DNA from: Microbacterium kunmingense
GTDB lineage: Bacteria; Actinomycetota; Actinomycetes; Actinomycetales; Microbacteriaceae
Assembly: GCF_023155745.1 (NCBI RefSeq)
Contig: NZ_JAKNUS010000004.1
Coordinates: forward strand, 242,887-306,886
Direction: 5' to 3'
Length of the DNA: 64,000 nucleotides
Every line of letters starts with the position of its first letter. Position 1 is the stretch's first letter. The translations under genes and the position numbers were made by a program. The notes beneath the pieces are model-generated. The model saw only the letters and a list, made by a program, of their open reading frames with translations, was not told the DNA's origin and searched no databases. Positions 49,981 to 59,241 of the stretch are shown here, piece after piece.

Positions 49981-50861
49981 TTCCAAAAGAAGTTGAAGGC
50001 CCGTGAGGGCCGAGGTCCTGAATCCGCTGTCGTGAATCTTGCACACTCGCGATCACTGCTTCATACAAGCCCCGAGCGCTCTCAAGGGGTGTGCGCTTAG
50101 AGACGGTGTATTTGTCGGCTATGCCCTGCTCAGTGACCGTGTCGAGCCATCGCGCGGGCAGGTCCTCGATTCCTCGAAGACCGGCCGACCATCCGCCTGC
50201 GATGTAGGCGCGGCAGTCCGTATCGCGCCCCATATTGACGCTGTTCACGATCGCGGGCTCCACGTTTCCTCCGCACAAGGAGAAGATGGCCATCGCCGAC
50301 GAGAGGATCTCGACAGCGTTCGACATCCAGTGACCTCGGTACCGCGGTTGGTAGAGGGGGCGCAGCTCCTTCCAGTCTGATGCCTGGCCGGCCCAGGCCA
50401 GGCCCTCCTCGACCTCGGCTCGAGGCACGCGCCCGGGATGGCTCAGAGCGACCCCGATGACGTCATCGAGCGTGGCGTGTGGGCGCAGAGACTCGGAGGT
50501 GCCGGCGGCGATGGCGCGAGCCACGTCAGAGGAGAAGTTATCTCGCGGGGCCACGAACGTCCTTGATCCGCGCGAGATCGTGCGCGTCAAGCGCAGCCTG
50601 ATCGGGATCGGTCGCGTTGATGACACCGACGGCAATCATCATTTTGGATGTGCCGATCATGCCGGGGAACGTCGCGTACCGGCCGACCTCCCAGGGGAAG
50701 ACCCCAGCTTCCAGGCCGTGATAGATCACCTGGTCCTGCGGACCGAGAAGGTATCTGAAGTGGTCGGGGTTGACGTCGCGAATCCAAGCCAGACAGCGCG
50801 GTGCGATCGTCGAAACACCTTCGGCCCAAAGCCTCTCTGCCCGGCGCCTCCACCCGCGCAC
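49952..50861 (-). pseudogene. ADP-ribosylglycohydrolase-like gene, frameshifted
   Basis: One frame (from about 50861 to 50540) reads RLWAEGVSTIAPRCLAWIRD through NATDPDQAALDAHDLARIK. A different frame then continues with NFSSDVARAIAAGTSESLRP and the hallmark SVNMGRDTDCRAYIAGGWSA, where ADP-ribosylglycohydrolases have their metal-binding Asp residues. The join near 50545 needs a frameshift. A further N-terminal piece (PASVLDWCQGARV) may continue upstream in a third frame to about 50946. The last codons run into the border repeat at 49980. The gene is not functional as read. Confidence 0.65.
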
Positions 50862-50960
50862 CCTGACACCAGTCCAGCACAGACGCGGGAGACGGGTGGG
50901 TCGTTATCCCCGTCACCGGTTCACCCCGCGAACGCCGCGGCGACACTCCCTCCGGCGGTC

Positions 50961-51617
50961 CTATGCGACTCGGGTGGCGTCGAGCTGAGCCTGGATGGCG
51001 TCGAGGATGAGGGTGAGGCCGTTGTCGAATTCGCTCGGATAGGTGTAGTCGCCGCTGTTCAGCAGTTCGGTCAGCGAACGTGAGAGGTTCGGGTAGGCGC
51101 CCGGGTCGGGTGAGACGGTTGCCGCGAAGTCAGCTTCTGCGCCCGGGTTGGGCTGGAACGGGAGATTGGTCTCACTGAGCGCAAAGCCGTAAACGAAGGC
51201 GTCCACGGTTGAAAAAGCGAGCGTCGCCAGTGGAGCGGTGAAGCCGGCGGCGAAGAGCCATCCGAGGACCCTGTCGTGATGAGTCAGCAGGGCCGCGCTC
51301 GGCGCAGGCCGTGATTCGATCATCGCGATCGACCACGGGTGTGCGACGAATACGGCGCGGGCGGATCGAGCGCGCGTTTCCATTGCCTCTCGCCATGGCG
51401 CATCTGGCGGAGGAAGATCGATCTTGGCGATGGCCCATTCGGCGAGCGCGTCGAGGAGAGCGTCTTTGCTCGATACGTGGTGATAGAGCGACATGCCCTC
51501 GACTCCGAGCTCGCCGCCCACGCTGCGCATCGAGACACCAGCGAGACCGGACCGGTCGGCGACGGCAGCCGCCGCGGCGATCACGCGTTCCCTTGTCAGG
51601 GTCCCTCGTCGGCTCAC
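50961..51617 (-). CDS. TetR-family regulator of the CPBP gene cluster
   Basis: This 218-residue TetR protein has the N-terminal helices ERVIAAAAAVADRSGLAGVS and GVEGMSLYHHVSSKDALLDAL, and a C-terminal domain of the TetR_C tetracycline-repressor type. It is divergent from the DUF6326-CPBP-CPBP genes. The 86-bp gap holds two CTTAC-N4-GTAAG palindromes, which are its likely operators. The inducer is unknown. Confidence 0.88.
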   Translation of the reverse strand: MSRRGTLTRERVIAAAAAVADRSGLAGVSMRSVGGELGVEGMSLYHHVSSKDALLDALAEWAIAKIDLPPPDAPWREAMETRARSARAVFVAHPWSIAMIESRPAPSAALLTHHDRVLGWLFAAGFTAPLATLAFSTVDAFVYGFALSETNLPFQPNPGAEADFAATVSPDPGAYPNLSRSLTELLNSGDYTYPSEFDNGLTLILDAIQAQLDATRVA

Positions 51618-51635
51618 TGTGACATCTTTGCGTAA

Positions 51636-51649
51636 CTTACGGTCGTAAG
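51636..51649. promoter_or_regulatory. TetR operator 1
   Basis: CTTAC-GGTC-GTAAG is a perfect 5-4-5 palindrome, 19 bp before the TetR start codon. Confidence 0.65.
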
Positions 51650-51669
51650 AGTAGGATCGGGCGGCAAGT

Positions 51670-51683
51670 CTTACATGTGTAAG
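51670..51683. promoter_or_regulatory. TetR operator 2
   Basis: CTTAC-ATGT-GTAAG has the same arms as operator 1, with centres 34 bp apart, and lies 21 bp before the divergent DUF6326-like start. Confidence 0.65.
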
Positions 51684-51703
51684 TTTTATCGCTGGGAGCC
51701 CGC

Positions 51704-52171
51704 ATGATCGTCGATCCTTCTTCCCCGTTCCGGCCGCTCGACCCGAGAGTCCGGCTCGCCGCGCTCTGGACGAGCGTCATGTTCCTCGTCGCGTTCGTCG
51801 ACATCTTCGCGTTCTACCGCGCTGACCTCCGAGAGCAGATCGAGGCAGGACGCGCTTTCGTATTCACCATCAACGAAGCCTTCATGTTGGGCATCGTTCT
51901 GTACGTCGCAGTGCCCTCACTGATGATCGCCGCGTCGGTACTGATCCCGCGCACGGTCAATCGGTTGATGCAAATCGTGGTCGCGGCAGTGTTCGCCCTC
52001 ACGATCATCGGCGCTGCGATCGGCGAGTGGAGCTACTACCTCGTTGCCAGCGGCATCGAGCTCGCACTCCTCGCAGGGGTCATCGCCGTCGCGGTCCGAT
52101 GGAAGGACACTCCACTGGTCGCGGCGCGAGACCTCGCGGCAGCCCGAACCTCCCGGGACGCGCGAGGGTGA
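51704..52171 (+). CDS. DUF6326-like four-helix membrane protein
   Basis: This 155-residue protein has four hydrophobic helices (LAALWTSVMFLVAFVDIFAF; FMLGIVLYVAVPSLMIAASV; IVVAAVFALTIIGAAIGEWS; IELALLAGVIAVAV) and resembles the DUF6326 family. It probably sits in the cytoplasmic membrane. Its stop overlaps the next start (GTGA). It is the first of three genes controlled by the divergent TetR protein; function unknown. Confidence 0.75.
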   Translation: MIVDPSSPFRPLDPRVRLAALWTSVMFLVAFVDIFAFYRADLREQIEAGRAFVFTINEAFMLGIVLYVAVPSLMIAASVLIPRTVNRLMQIVVAAVFALTIIGAAIGEWSYYLVASGIELALLAGVIAVAVRWKDTPLVAARDLAAARTSRDARG

Positions 52172-53385
52172 GCCCGCGAGTGACCCGCTCACGACAAGCG
52201 CGCACGTTCCTCACCATCACCTTCAGCGCTGTCCTGCTGCTGTGCCTCCCGGCGCTGCTCGGCGTCGATGCCGACTACCTGGGGGTTGCCACGCCTCTTG
52301 CGCAGTGGATTCCCGCACTTGCGGTCATTCTTGCGGTCAGACCCGTGCGCGGCAGCCGAGCCCTACGAAGCTTGTGGCGCGCCTCACCCTTCGGCGGGGC
52401 ACGCACCTGGATTGTCATCGGGCTCACCACGGCCGCCATCCTCGTTGTCGCCGCGGCGCAGATCGTTGTGGGCGTCGCGGTGGGCGTCGTCTCGTGGTCA
52501 CCCGATCCCGCCCTCGGCGAAACCGCTTTGCTTGTTCTCCCCGTGGCGCTGCTCGCCTTCCTCTCCGCAACAGGTGAGGAGTTCGGCTGGCGGGGATTCC
52601 TCTGGACCCGCGTCCGAGGGAATCGTGGGTTCTGGTGGACCGCCCTCGCTGTCGGTGCCGTCTGGGCGGCCTGGCATCTCCCACTGCTCGTCGCATACGG
52701 CGCTCAGGGGGACCTGTCTTGGCGAACCGTGCTCGGAACGACGGTCGACCTCTTGGTGGCCTCGCTCGTCCTCGGCGCCGGGCGCGAGCTTTCCGGGAGC
52801 GTGTGGCCGGCTGCATGGGGCCATGCACTGGTCAATTCCGTCCTCGTCTTCGCGTCGACCGCCTTCGTCACACCCGCGACGCAACTTCCCGATCCAGCGT
52901 TCTGGGCGTACAAGGCTCTCGGCTGGGCGGCGTGGGTGGGCGCGGCGGCGGGGATGCTCGCTCTCCGACGGCGCCTCCTCATCGCACCCGCGCGAGACGT
53001 CACCGGGCGCAGCCTCGACGAAACCGAGGATGCGCTGCTGGAAGCGATGCGCACGAGCGATGTCGACGCCCTCCGCGCTCTGCTTGCCGAGGATCTGCGC
53101 TTCCGCCTGCCCGACGGTTCAGTGGTCGATCGCGCAGCCGATCTGCACGCACACGCGTCCGGAGCACTGAGGTTCCTGCAGATCGAGGAAACGCATCGAA
53201 CGACGGAGCAGCAGAAAGGGAAGGGAAGCACAGTGTCGCGGTCGCGCGTTCACGTTGTCGACCGCGGGCGCTTCGCGGAGGCGACGATGACCTACCGCCG
53301 TTCGTGGGCGATCGTCCGGGGCCGCTGGCAGGTCGTCGCCGGCAGCGCCGAGGTCGTGAACGACGAGGAAGCGACGACACCGTGA
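52168..53385 (+). CDS. CPBP intramembrane protease fused to an NTF2/SnoaL-like domain
   Basis: The first 280 residues are a CPBP (Abi-type) glutamic intramembrane protease with eight helices and the motifs SATGEEFGWRGFLWTRV (EExxxR), WAAWHLPLLVAYG and WGHALVNSVLVF. Residues about 285-400 form an NTF2-like/SnoaL domain (DALLEAMRTSDVDALRALLA, ending VVAGSAEVVNDEEA). The fusion is unusual: a soluble ligand-binding fold attached to a membrane protease. GTG at 52168 overlaps the preceding stop; GTG at 52180 is an alternative. Members include CAAX-prenyl proteases and bacteriocin-immunity proteins; the substrate is unknown. Confidence 0.83.
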   Translation: MSPRVTRSRQARTFLTITFSAVLLLCLPALLGVDADYLGVATPLAQWIPALAVILAVRPVRGSRALRSLWRASPFGGARTWIVIGLTTAAILVVAAAQIVVGVAVGVVSWSPDPALGETALLVLPVALLAFLSATGEEFGWRGFLWTRVRGNRGFWWTALAVGAVWAAWHLPLLVAYGAQGDLSWRTVLGTTVDLLVASLVLGAGRELSGSVWPAAWGHALVNSVLVFASTAFVTPATQLPDPAFWAYKALGWAAWVGAAAGMLALRRRLLIAPARDVTGRSLDETEDALLEAMRTSDVDALRALLAEDLRFRLPDGSVVDRAADLHAHASGALRFLQIEETHRTTEQQKGKGSTVSRSRVHVVDRGRFAEATMTYRRSWAIVRGRWQVVAGSAEVVNDEEATTP

Positions 53386-54182
53386 CGACGCACGCTGAAA
53401 CACCTCCTCCGCCCACTGCGAGCAACTCCGACTGCCAATACACGGTGCAGCAGGCGCTGGGGATCTGGGCCGCTGCCACTATCCCGATGGCAGCACTTGC
53501 GTGGATAGTGTGGCCATCTTTGAGGAACGGCACCGACCTGAACCCGGGGATGCTCTATTGGCTCCTCATGGTGACGGGAATGATGTGGCAGTTCGTTCTG
53601 GCAGTCGTCATCCTCCACCGCGAACTAGGAACTCTGCGCTGGTCCGTCGTCGCACCGCGGATCTGGGCCCAACAACCCAGGAATCCCCGAACCGGGCTGC
53701 GCTCTCCCCGCTCATGGTGGGCAATCCTGCCGATCACCGCCCTGTTTGCCGCGCTCACCCTGACCGGCGACCTGCTCACCCCCGTCTTCGACAGCCTGGG
53801 TTGGATCGCCCCAGCAGGCACCGAACTGCGACAGCTCGCAAGCCCGGAGTTCGAGGGACAGTGGTGGATTCTCGGCGTCGCGCTCGTGAGCTTCGCTTTC
53901 AACTACGTGCTCGGCGAGGAACTACTCTTCCGCGGAGTCCTGCTGCCCAAAATGCGAGGGGTATTCGGTAAGTGGGATTGGCTGGCGAACAATGCTCTCT
54001 TCACGGCCTATCACCTTCACAAGATCTGGGCTCTGCCGCTGATCTTTCTGACTAGCCTCCCCTTCAGCTGGGCCGCGCGGCGCTACCGCACGATCTGGTT
54101 CTCGATCATCCTCCACAGCATCGAAGGGGTAGTGGTGTTCGTCATGATCTACGCCGTCGTCAGTGGCATCCTCTTCGCGTGA
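53382..54182 (+). CDS. CPBP intramembrane metalloprotease-like protein
   Basis: This 266-residue membrane protein has the CPBP motifs NYVLGEELLFRGVLLPKMRG, LFTAYHLHKIWALPL and FSIILHSIEGVVVF. GTG at 53382 overlaps the stop of the first CPBP gene (GTGA). Two adjacent CPBP proteins under a TetR operator suggest an induced membrane-processing or self-protection function; this is inference. Confidence 0.85.
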   Translation: MTTHAETPPPPTASNSDCQYTVQQALGIWAAATIPMAALAWIVWPSLRNGTDLNPGMLYWLLMVTGMMWQFVLAVVILHRELGTLRWSVVAPRIWAQQPRNPRTGLRSPRSWWAILPITALFAALTLTGDLLTPVFDSLGWIAPAGTELRQLASPEFEGQWWILGVALVSFAFNYVLGEELLFRGVLLPKMRGVFGKWDWLANNALFTAYHLHKIWALPLIFLTSLPFSWAARRYRTIWFSIILHSIEGVVVFVMIYAVVSGILFA

Positions 54183-54237
54183 CGGTTCAGACGGCACCAG
54201 GACGCGTCGGGCATACCGCCGTGACTCAGCGCCGCGA

Positions 54238-55113
54238 TCAGTTGTATCCGCGGCGAACGTCCGCTGGCAAAGCCTCCGTCCGCTGTGGCCGTTCACCCAC
54301 CCTGGAGCTGGCCGCACTCGGCGTCTCTTTCAGATGGCTTCGTTCGATATCGGACAAAGCTGGCTTTGGGTCCGCGAGGCACGACTTCACCCGGTCGCGA
54401 TCGGCCTGGGCTTCCCAGTCGAATCGGCCACCGTCGACGATCGCACCGCCGATGACCGAACCGTGGCCGGCGAGCCATTTGGACGTGGAATGAATGACCA
54501 CATCCGCGCCCCACTCCAGGGGTCGGCACAGGTAGGGAGTGGCGACGGTGTTGTCCACGACGAGAGGCACACCGGCGCGGGCGGACACGTCGGCCAGCTT
54601 TTCGAGGTCGACAACGTCGCCGAGCGGATTGGGAATGGACTCGGTGTAGATCGCCTTCGTGTTCGGGCGGATCCGTTCGAGCCACTCCGACGTCGGTGCG
54701 AGAGCATCCACCGCTTCGAACTCGAGTCCCTGCCTGCGCAGTGCCCCCCGGAACATCTCCCGGGTCCCCTCGTAAAGGCTCCGCTTGGTGAGGATGTGGT
54801 CTCCGGCGGACGCGACCGCGAAGAGCGCGGCAGCGATGGCCGCCTGACCGCTGGCGACGAGGATGCCGTCGACGCCGCCTTCGAGGTCGGCGAGCCGCCG
54901 CGCAGCGACGAGGTTCGTGGGGTTGTCGTTGCGCGAGTAAGCCCGTCGGGCGCTTCGCCCTGCGAAGCGCTCCACCCCGTCGTCGAAATCCTCGAAGAGG
55001 TATCCCGCTGTCTGGTACACCGGGGTGATGCGAGCGAACGCCTCGGCGTCGATGATCTCCCCCGCGTGGATCTGACGGGTCTCAAAGCCCCACCGCTCGT
55101 CCGCCCCGGTCAT
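54238..55113 (-). pseudogene. O-acetylhomoserine sulfhydrylase-like gene, C-terminal half missing
   Basis: Residues 1-238 match MetY-type PLP enzymes (AYSRNDNPTNLVAARRLADL, ESIPNPLGDVVDLE, VVDNTVATPYLCRP, and the PLP Lys in HSTSKWLAGHGSVIGG). After GGRFDWEAQADR the family sequence stops and unrelated residues run to the end at 291, against about 440 for the intact paralogue at 59979-61301. The missing part contains the C-terminal domain and substrate-site residues, so it is probably inactive. Its ATG overlaps the upstream lyase stop, showing that it was once an operon member. Confidence 0.75.
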
Positions 55114-56300
55114 CCCACCGCTCCTCTCCCGACTGCGCCGCCCATCGCGCGGATCGCGTCGGCGAGCACCGGCCGCGGCGTCGCGAAGACGATCCGGACG
55201 AAGTCTTCGAACCCCTTGCCGAGCAGAGCCCCCTCGGTCAGGACGACGCCCGCGTGCTCTCGGAAGAACGCGGCGGGCGGACCGGGAAGGCTCAGCGCCG
55301 ACGTGTCGATCCAGCCTATGTAGGTCGCTTCGGGCATTCGATAGCGGGCACCGGGCAGGTGTTCCGCGAGCAGGTCATGGAGGTCCTGCCGCTCCTCGTC
55401 GAGGTAGCGCACCACCTCCTCCAGCCACGGTCGACCTTCGCGGTACGCGGCGATTGCGGCCACCACACCGAGCGTCGCCGCGCCATGCTGCACGGCGAAG
55501 CCGAATCGACGGTAGGCCGCCTGGTCGGCGTCGTTGGACGTGATCAGTTGGGCGGTCTTCAAACCGGCGAGGTTCCATGCCTTCGATGCGCTGGTGCCGG
55601 TGATCGTATGGGCTGCTGTCGCGTCGGATAGCGACGCGTAGGGGACGTGCGGCACCCCTTCGTACCTCAGCGGGGCATGGATCTCATCGGCGAACACGCG
55701 CCCACCGTGGCGATCGACGATCTCAGCCAGCGCGCCGAGCTCTGCGCGGGTGAGGACGGTGCCGGTCGGGTTGTGGGGATTGCACAGCACCAGGGTGCGC
55801 GCCCCCGCGGCGAAGGCCGCGTCGATCCGGTCGAGGTCGTGCTGCCATCGTCCGTCGACGACAGCGCCCGGCACCTCGACAACAGGATGACCGATGGTCG
55901 GCAGGTAGGTCAGGAACGGCATGTAGGCGGGCGTCGGTACGATCACGGCCGATCCTGCAGGCGCATATTCGGTGACCGCGACGCCCAGCGCTGCCATCAC
56001 ATCCGAGACGGGGTGGACCCGCTCGGGGTCGATGTCCCACGCGTATTCCGCTCGCATCCACTCCGCGGTCGCGTCGCCCAGTTCCGCGGCCAGCGGCGGT
56101 GACAGATACCCGAGTATGCCCTCATCGACGGCTCGGTGAAGGGCCTGCGAAACGGGCGGGGCGACGCCGAAATCCATCTCCGCGACCCACGCGCCGACCG
56201 CTCCCGGGTGCAGGCTCCACTTCCGGCTCTCGGGGCGGTCGAGGCGATCCCGCGCGACGCGGTCGAACGGATGTGCGCCGGTGTTCAGACGCGGTGTCAT
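55110..56300 (-). CDS. MalY/PatB-type pyridoxal-phosphate C-S lyase
   Basis: This 396-residue aminotransferase-fold enzyme has WVAEMDFGVAPPVSQAL at the start, NPHNPTGTVLTRAELGAL, VFADEIHAPLRYEG and the PLP-binding TSASKAWNLAGLK. MalY/PatB enzymes split cystathionine and other cysteine S-conjugates to homocysteine or a thiol, pyruvate and ammonia. ATG at 56300 overlaps the mesD-like stop (ATGA) and its stop overlaps the truncated metY start. In this operon it probably supplies homocysteine. Confidence 0.9.
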   Translation of the reverse strand: MTPRLNTGAHPFDRVARDRLDRPESRKWSLHPGAVGAWVAEMDFGVAPPVSQALHRAVDEGILGYLSPPLAAELGDATAEWMRAEYAWDIDPERVHPVSDVMAALGVAVTEYAPAGSAVIVPTPAYMPFLTYLPTIGHPVVEVPGAVVDGRWQHDLDRIDAAFAAGARTLVLCNPHNPTGTVLTRAELGALAEIVDRHGGRVFADEIHAPLRYEGVPHVPYASLSDATAAHTITGTSASKAWNLAGLKTAQLITSNDADQAAYRRFGFAVQHGAATLGVVAAIAAYREGRPWLEEVVRYLDEERQDLHDLLAEHLPGARYRMPEATYIGWIDTSALSLPGPPAAFFREHAGVVLTEGALLGKGFEDFVRIVFATPRPVLADAIRAMGGAVGRGAVG

Positions 56301-57388
56301 TTGTCGGAGCGCACGGCGCCGGATGACGCCAACGGTGTGCCCGCGGCATCCGTGATCTCGGACCGGACGATCTCCGCCCCCGCGCACAATGCAGCGAGCT
56401 TCCCCCGTGCGACCGTGGATGCCAACGGTGCCATGCCGCAGTTGGTGGAGGGATAGAGCTTGTCCGCGTCGACGAAGGGCAGCACCGCCCGGAGGGTCGC
56501 GGCAACCTCGTCGGGTGTTTCGATGGTGCTGGTCGCGACGTCGATCGCGCCGATCATGAGCTTTTTCCCGCGGGCCAGTTCCAGCAGATCGACCGGCACC
56601 CGGGAGTTATGCCGTTCCAACGACAGGATGTCGATACTCGACCGCTGCAGGATCGGCAGCGTCGCCTCGTACTGGCGCCACTCCGAGCCAAGGGTCTTCT
56701 TCCAGTTCGTGTTGGCCTCGATGCCGTATCCGTAACAGATGTGGACGGCTCGCTCGCACGAAAGACCCTCGGCGGCGCGCTCCAGTGCCGCTATCCCCCA
56801 GTCGTTGGCCTCCTCGTGGAAGACGGTGAATGCGGGCTCGTCGAATTGCACGATGTCGACCCCTGCGGCCGCGAGGTCCTTTGCCTCCTCGTTCAGGATT
56901 CCGGCGAATTCCCACGCAAGCTTCTCTCTGCTGCCGTAGTGCGCGTCGAAAAGGGTGTCGACCATCGTCATCGGGCCGGGCAGAGCCCATTTGATGGGAC
57001 GGTTCGTGTGCTCGCGGAGGAACCGGGCATCATCGACGAACACCGGCGCGGCGCGCGACACGGTGCCGACGACCTGCGGGACCGCTGCGTCGTAGCGATC
57101 GCGAATACGCACCACAGCCCGGTTCTCGAAATCCACGCCGAGGAGATTCTCGATGAAGGTGGTGACGAAATGCTGCCGCGTCTGCTCGCCGTCACCCACG
57201 ATGTCGAGGCCGGCCTCGAGCTGATCGACGAGCGACAGCCGGAGCGCATCGCGCTTGCCGTCGGCGAGCTCTTCGCCGGTCAGCTTCCACGGCGACCACA
57301 GCGTCTCGGACTGCGCGAGCCACGACGGCTTCGGAAGGCTGCCCGCGGTGGATGTGGGAAGAAGCCTCGTCTGGGATGGTCTCGTCAT
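56297..57388 (-). CDS. mesD: MetE-core folate-independent methionine synthase, MesD type
   Basis: This 363-residue protein corresponds to the C-terminal catalytic barrel of MetE alone. It has PTSTAGSLPKPSWLAQSETL, GDGEQTRQHFVTTFIENL, WALPGPMTMVDTLF, IVQFDEPAFTVFHEEANDW and the zinc ligands in VHICYGYGIEANTNWK and YPSTNCGMAPL. It lacks the N-terminal folate-binding half of MetE. From memory it matches MesD of Acinetobacter closely; MesD methylates homocysteine without folate and needs MesX (DUF1852) and oxygen. The DUF1852 gene is directly upstream with an ATGA overlap. The methyl donor is not known. ATG at 57388 follows GAGGAAAGA. Confidence 0.85.
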   Translation of the reverse strand: MTRPSQTRLLPTSTAGSLPKPSWLAQSETLWSPWKLTGEELADGKRDALRLSLVDQLEAGLDIVGDGEQTRQHFVTTFIENLLGVDFENRAVVRIRDRYDAAVPQVVGTVSRAAPVFVDDARFLREHTNRPIKWALPGPMTMVDTLFDAHYGSREKLAWEFAGILNEEAKDLAAAGVDIVQFDEPAFTVFHEEANDWGIAALERAAEGLSCERAVHICYGYGIEANTNWKKTLGSEWRQYEATLPILQRSSIDILSLERHNSRVPVDLLELARGKKLMIGAIDVATSTIETPDEVAATLRAVLPFVDADKLYPSTNCGMAPLASTVARGKLAALCAGAEIVRSEITDAAGTPLASSGAVRSDK

Positions 57389-58488
57389 CGTCTTTCCTCT
57401 GGATCGCCCCGATGAGCGGACTGCCGTTCCGACCACCGCTGCAGCCTCTCCCCGTGCGGGGTGATGAGCACGTCGTCAATGAAGCGTCCCTGCTCGAGTG
57501 CGAGGCGCGCGCGCTCGTCCCTGTCGTAGGTGATCTGCGTCATCGAGTAGTCGGTGTGCTCGAGCCTGGGACGGTATCGCGAGCCCGCGGTGGCATTGGC
57601 GTTGTAGATCTCGGGACGGTAGATCTTCTGGAACGTCTCCATCGTGCTCACCGTCGCGATGAGAGGAAGGATGCCGTAGTCGCTCAGCAGGTCGCCGCGG
57701 AAATAGAACGCGAGCGGGGCCGCACCTCCGGGGGGCATGAAGTAGCGCACACCCAAGCCCATCTTGGCGAAGTAGCGATCGGTGAACGAGTACTCGTCCT
57801 GCCGGTACTCCACACCGAGGATGGGGTGGTGGTTATCGGTCCGGTGATAGGTCTTCGTGCTGGACACGCTCAGGCACACGACGGGAGCGGTGTCGAACGC
57901 GTGGGCGTAGGCGTCCGACGCCAGGAAAGCGCGGAAGAGGTTACCGTGCAACTGCCCGAAGTCCTCGGGCAGGGTCACTTCCGCGGTTCCCCCGCTCACG
58001 CGGGGAAGGAGGATGCTGAAGTCGTAGTCGCGGACGTACGACGAGAGGTTGTTCCCCACGACGCCCGGGATCCGCCGGCCGAGCGTGCGGTCGACGATCG
58101 TCGTCTGGAGCATTTCGATGAGCGGGAAGGCTGTGGTGTCCGAAGCGGCCTCCCGGGCCGCGTCACCGGCGGCCGCGAGCGAAACGCCCACCGAGATGAT
58201 CTCCAGTTCGACGGTGTACCGATCGCGGTCGGGATTGTCCCAGTCGGCAAGGTCGTTGAAGCGCGCGTCGATCATCTCGAGGACATTGCGCAGATTCTCC
58301 TGACGACGCTCGCCGCGAGCCAGATTGGCGTAGTTGGTCGTCAATCGGGTGCCGCTCGGCGGCACGTAGGTCTCATCGAACCGGGTGCGGTCGATGCGGA
58401 ATGACAGACCGACGGGACAGTCCTCATCGGACACGGCCGGCTCCGACACCGCAGCAGGTCGGGGAGTGACCGGGGAGACAACGCTCAT
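57385..58488 (-). CDS. mesX: DUF1852 protein, MesX accessory factor of MesD
   Basis: This 367-residue protein has CPVGLSFRIDRTRFDETYVP, TTNYANLARGERRQENLRNV, RTDNHHPILGVEYRQDEYSF and YFMPPGGAAPLAFYFRGDLL, which fit DUF1852. MesX is required with MesD for folate-independent methionine synthesis; its chemistry is unsettled and it may be an oxygenase that frees a methyl group. It overlaps mesD by four bases. ATG at 58488 lacks a strong ribosome-binding site. The upstream rhodanese remnant overlaps its start. Confidence 0.85.
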   Translation of the reverse strand: MSVVSPVTPRPAAVSEPAVSDEDCPVGLSFRIDRTRFDETYVPPSGTRLTTNYANLARGERRQENLRNVLEMIDARFNDLADWDNPDRDRYTVELEIISVGVSLAAAGDAAREAASDTTAFPLIEMLQTTIVDRTLGRRIPGVVGNNLSSYVRDYDFSILLPRVSGGTAEVTLPEDFGQLHGNLFRAFLASDAYAHAFDTAPVVCLSVSSTKTYHRTDNHHPILGVEYRQDEYSFTDRYFAKMGLGVRYFMPPGGAAPLAFYFRGDLLSDYGILPLIATVSTMETFQKIYRPEIYNANATAGSRYRPRLEHTDYSMTQITYDRDERARLALEQGRFIDDVLITPHGERLQRWSERQSAHRGDPEERR

Positions 58489-59089
58489 CGAAGATCCATC
58501 GTGATCGGGTGGCAATCTGTTGTCCCGACGATGATTCCTTCCCCGCGGGCGCGCAAGTCCCGCGTAACACGAGTACGCACACCGCGGCCGCTCCGGCGAG
58601 AAGCGCCATCGATGGCACCATCCGCGAAGAGCGGCAGACGGTGTGGGCCCGACCGCGATCGGCCGGGTGGAGGAGAGGGTCCACTGACTCCCGCTCGACC
58701 GGGAGACCGGTGGCCACCCACGCGCGGATGCCCCCGTCGAGGACCCGCACATCCAGCCCTCGGTGGCGCAGGAGCCACCACGCCCGCGCCGCCGACACCG
58801 CGTCGTTGTCGTCGTATGCGACGACGAGGTCGCCGTCTCGGATGCCCCAGCGCCGAGCGGAGTTCTGGAGGTCGGCGTGACGCGGCAAGGGGTACCGCCC
58901 GATCTCCGGATGGCCGGGGTCGGCCAGTTCTCGCTCCAGGTCGACATAGACGGCGCCGGGGAGATGACCCGAGACGTAGCCGGGTCTTCCCTCCGGAAGG
59001 TTCAGACGCCACCGCACGTCCAGCAGCCGCACGCTGCGCCCCGCCTCGAGCTCGGAGACGAGCTCGTGCGGGGTGATCAGCAACGGCAT
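58424..59089 (-). pseudogene. Thiosulfate/3-mercaptopyruvate sulfurtransferase, C-terminal domain lost
   Basis: The first 130 residues are an intact N-terminal rhodanese domain (LLDVRWRLNLPEGRPGYVSG, HLPGAVYVDLERELADPGHP, VVAYDDNDAVSAARAWWLLR). After LPVERESVDPLL the family sequence ends; the catalytic C-terminal rhodanese domain with its active Cys is not found in any frame. The remaining codons overlap the mesX start by 65 bp. It is a deletion remnant. The likely start is ATG at 59089. Confidence 0.65.
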
Positions 59090-59241
59090 ACATCGAGTGT
59101 CCGAAGCGCCGCGCACCATGTCGTGGAGTGGTGAAACAGAGCGCAATCCGACGACCCGAGAGGACATAAACCGGTCGCTGATGCGACCGTTCATCCCTTT
59201 CGCGCTTCACTTCCCCTGGCTTCACACACTAGGAGGTAATG

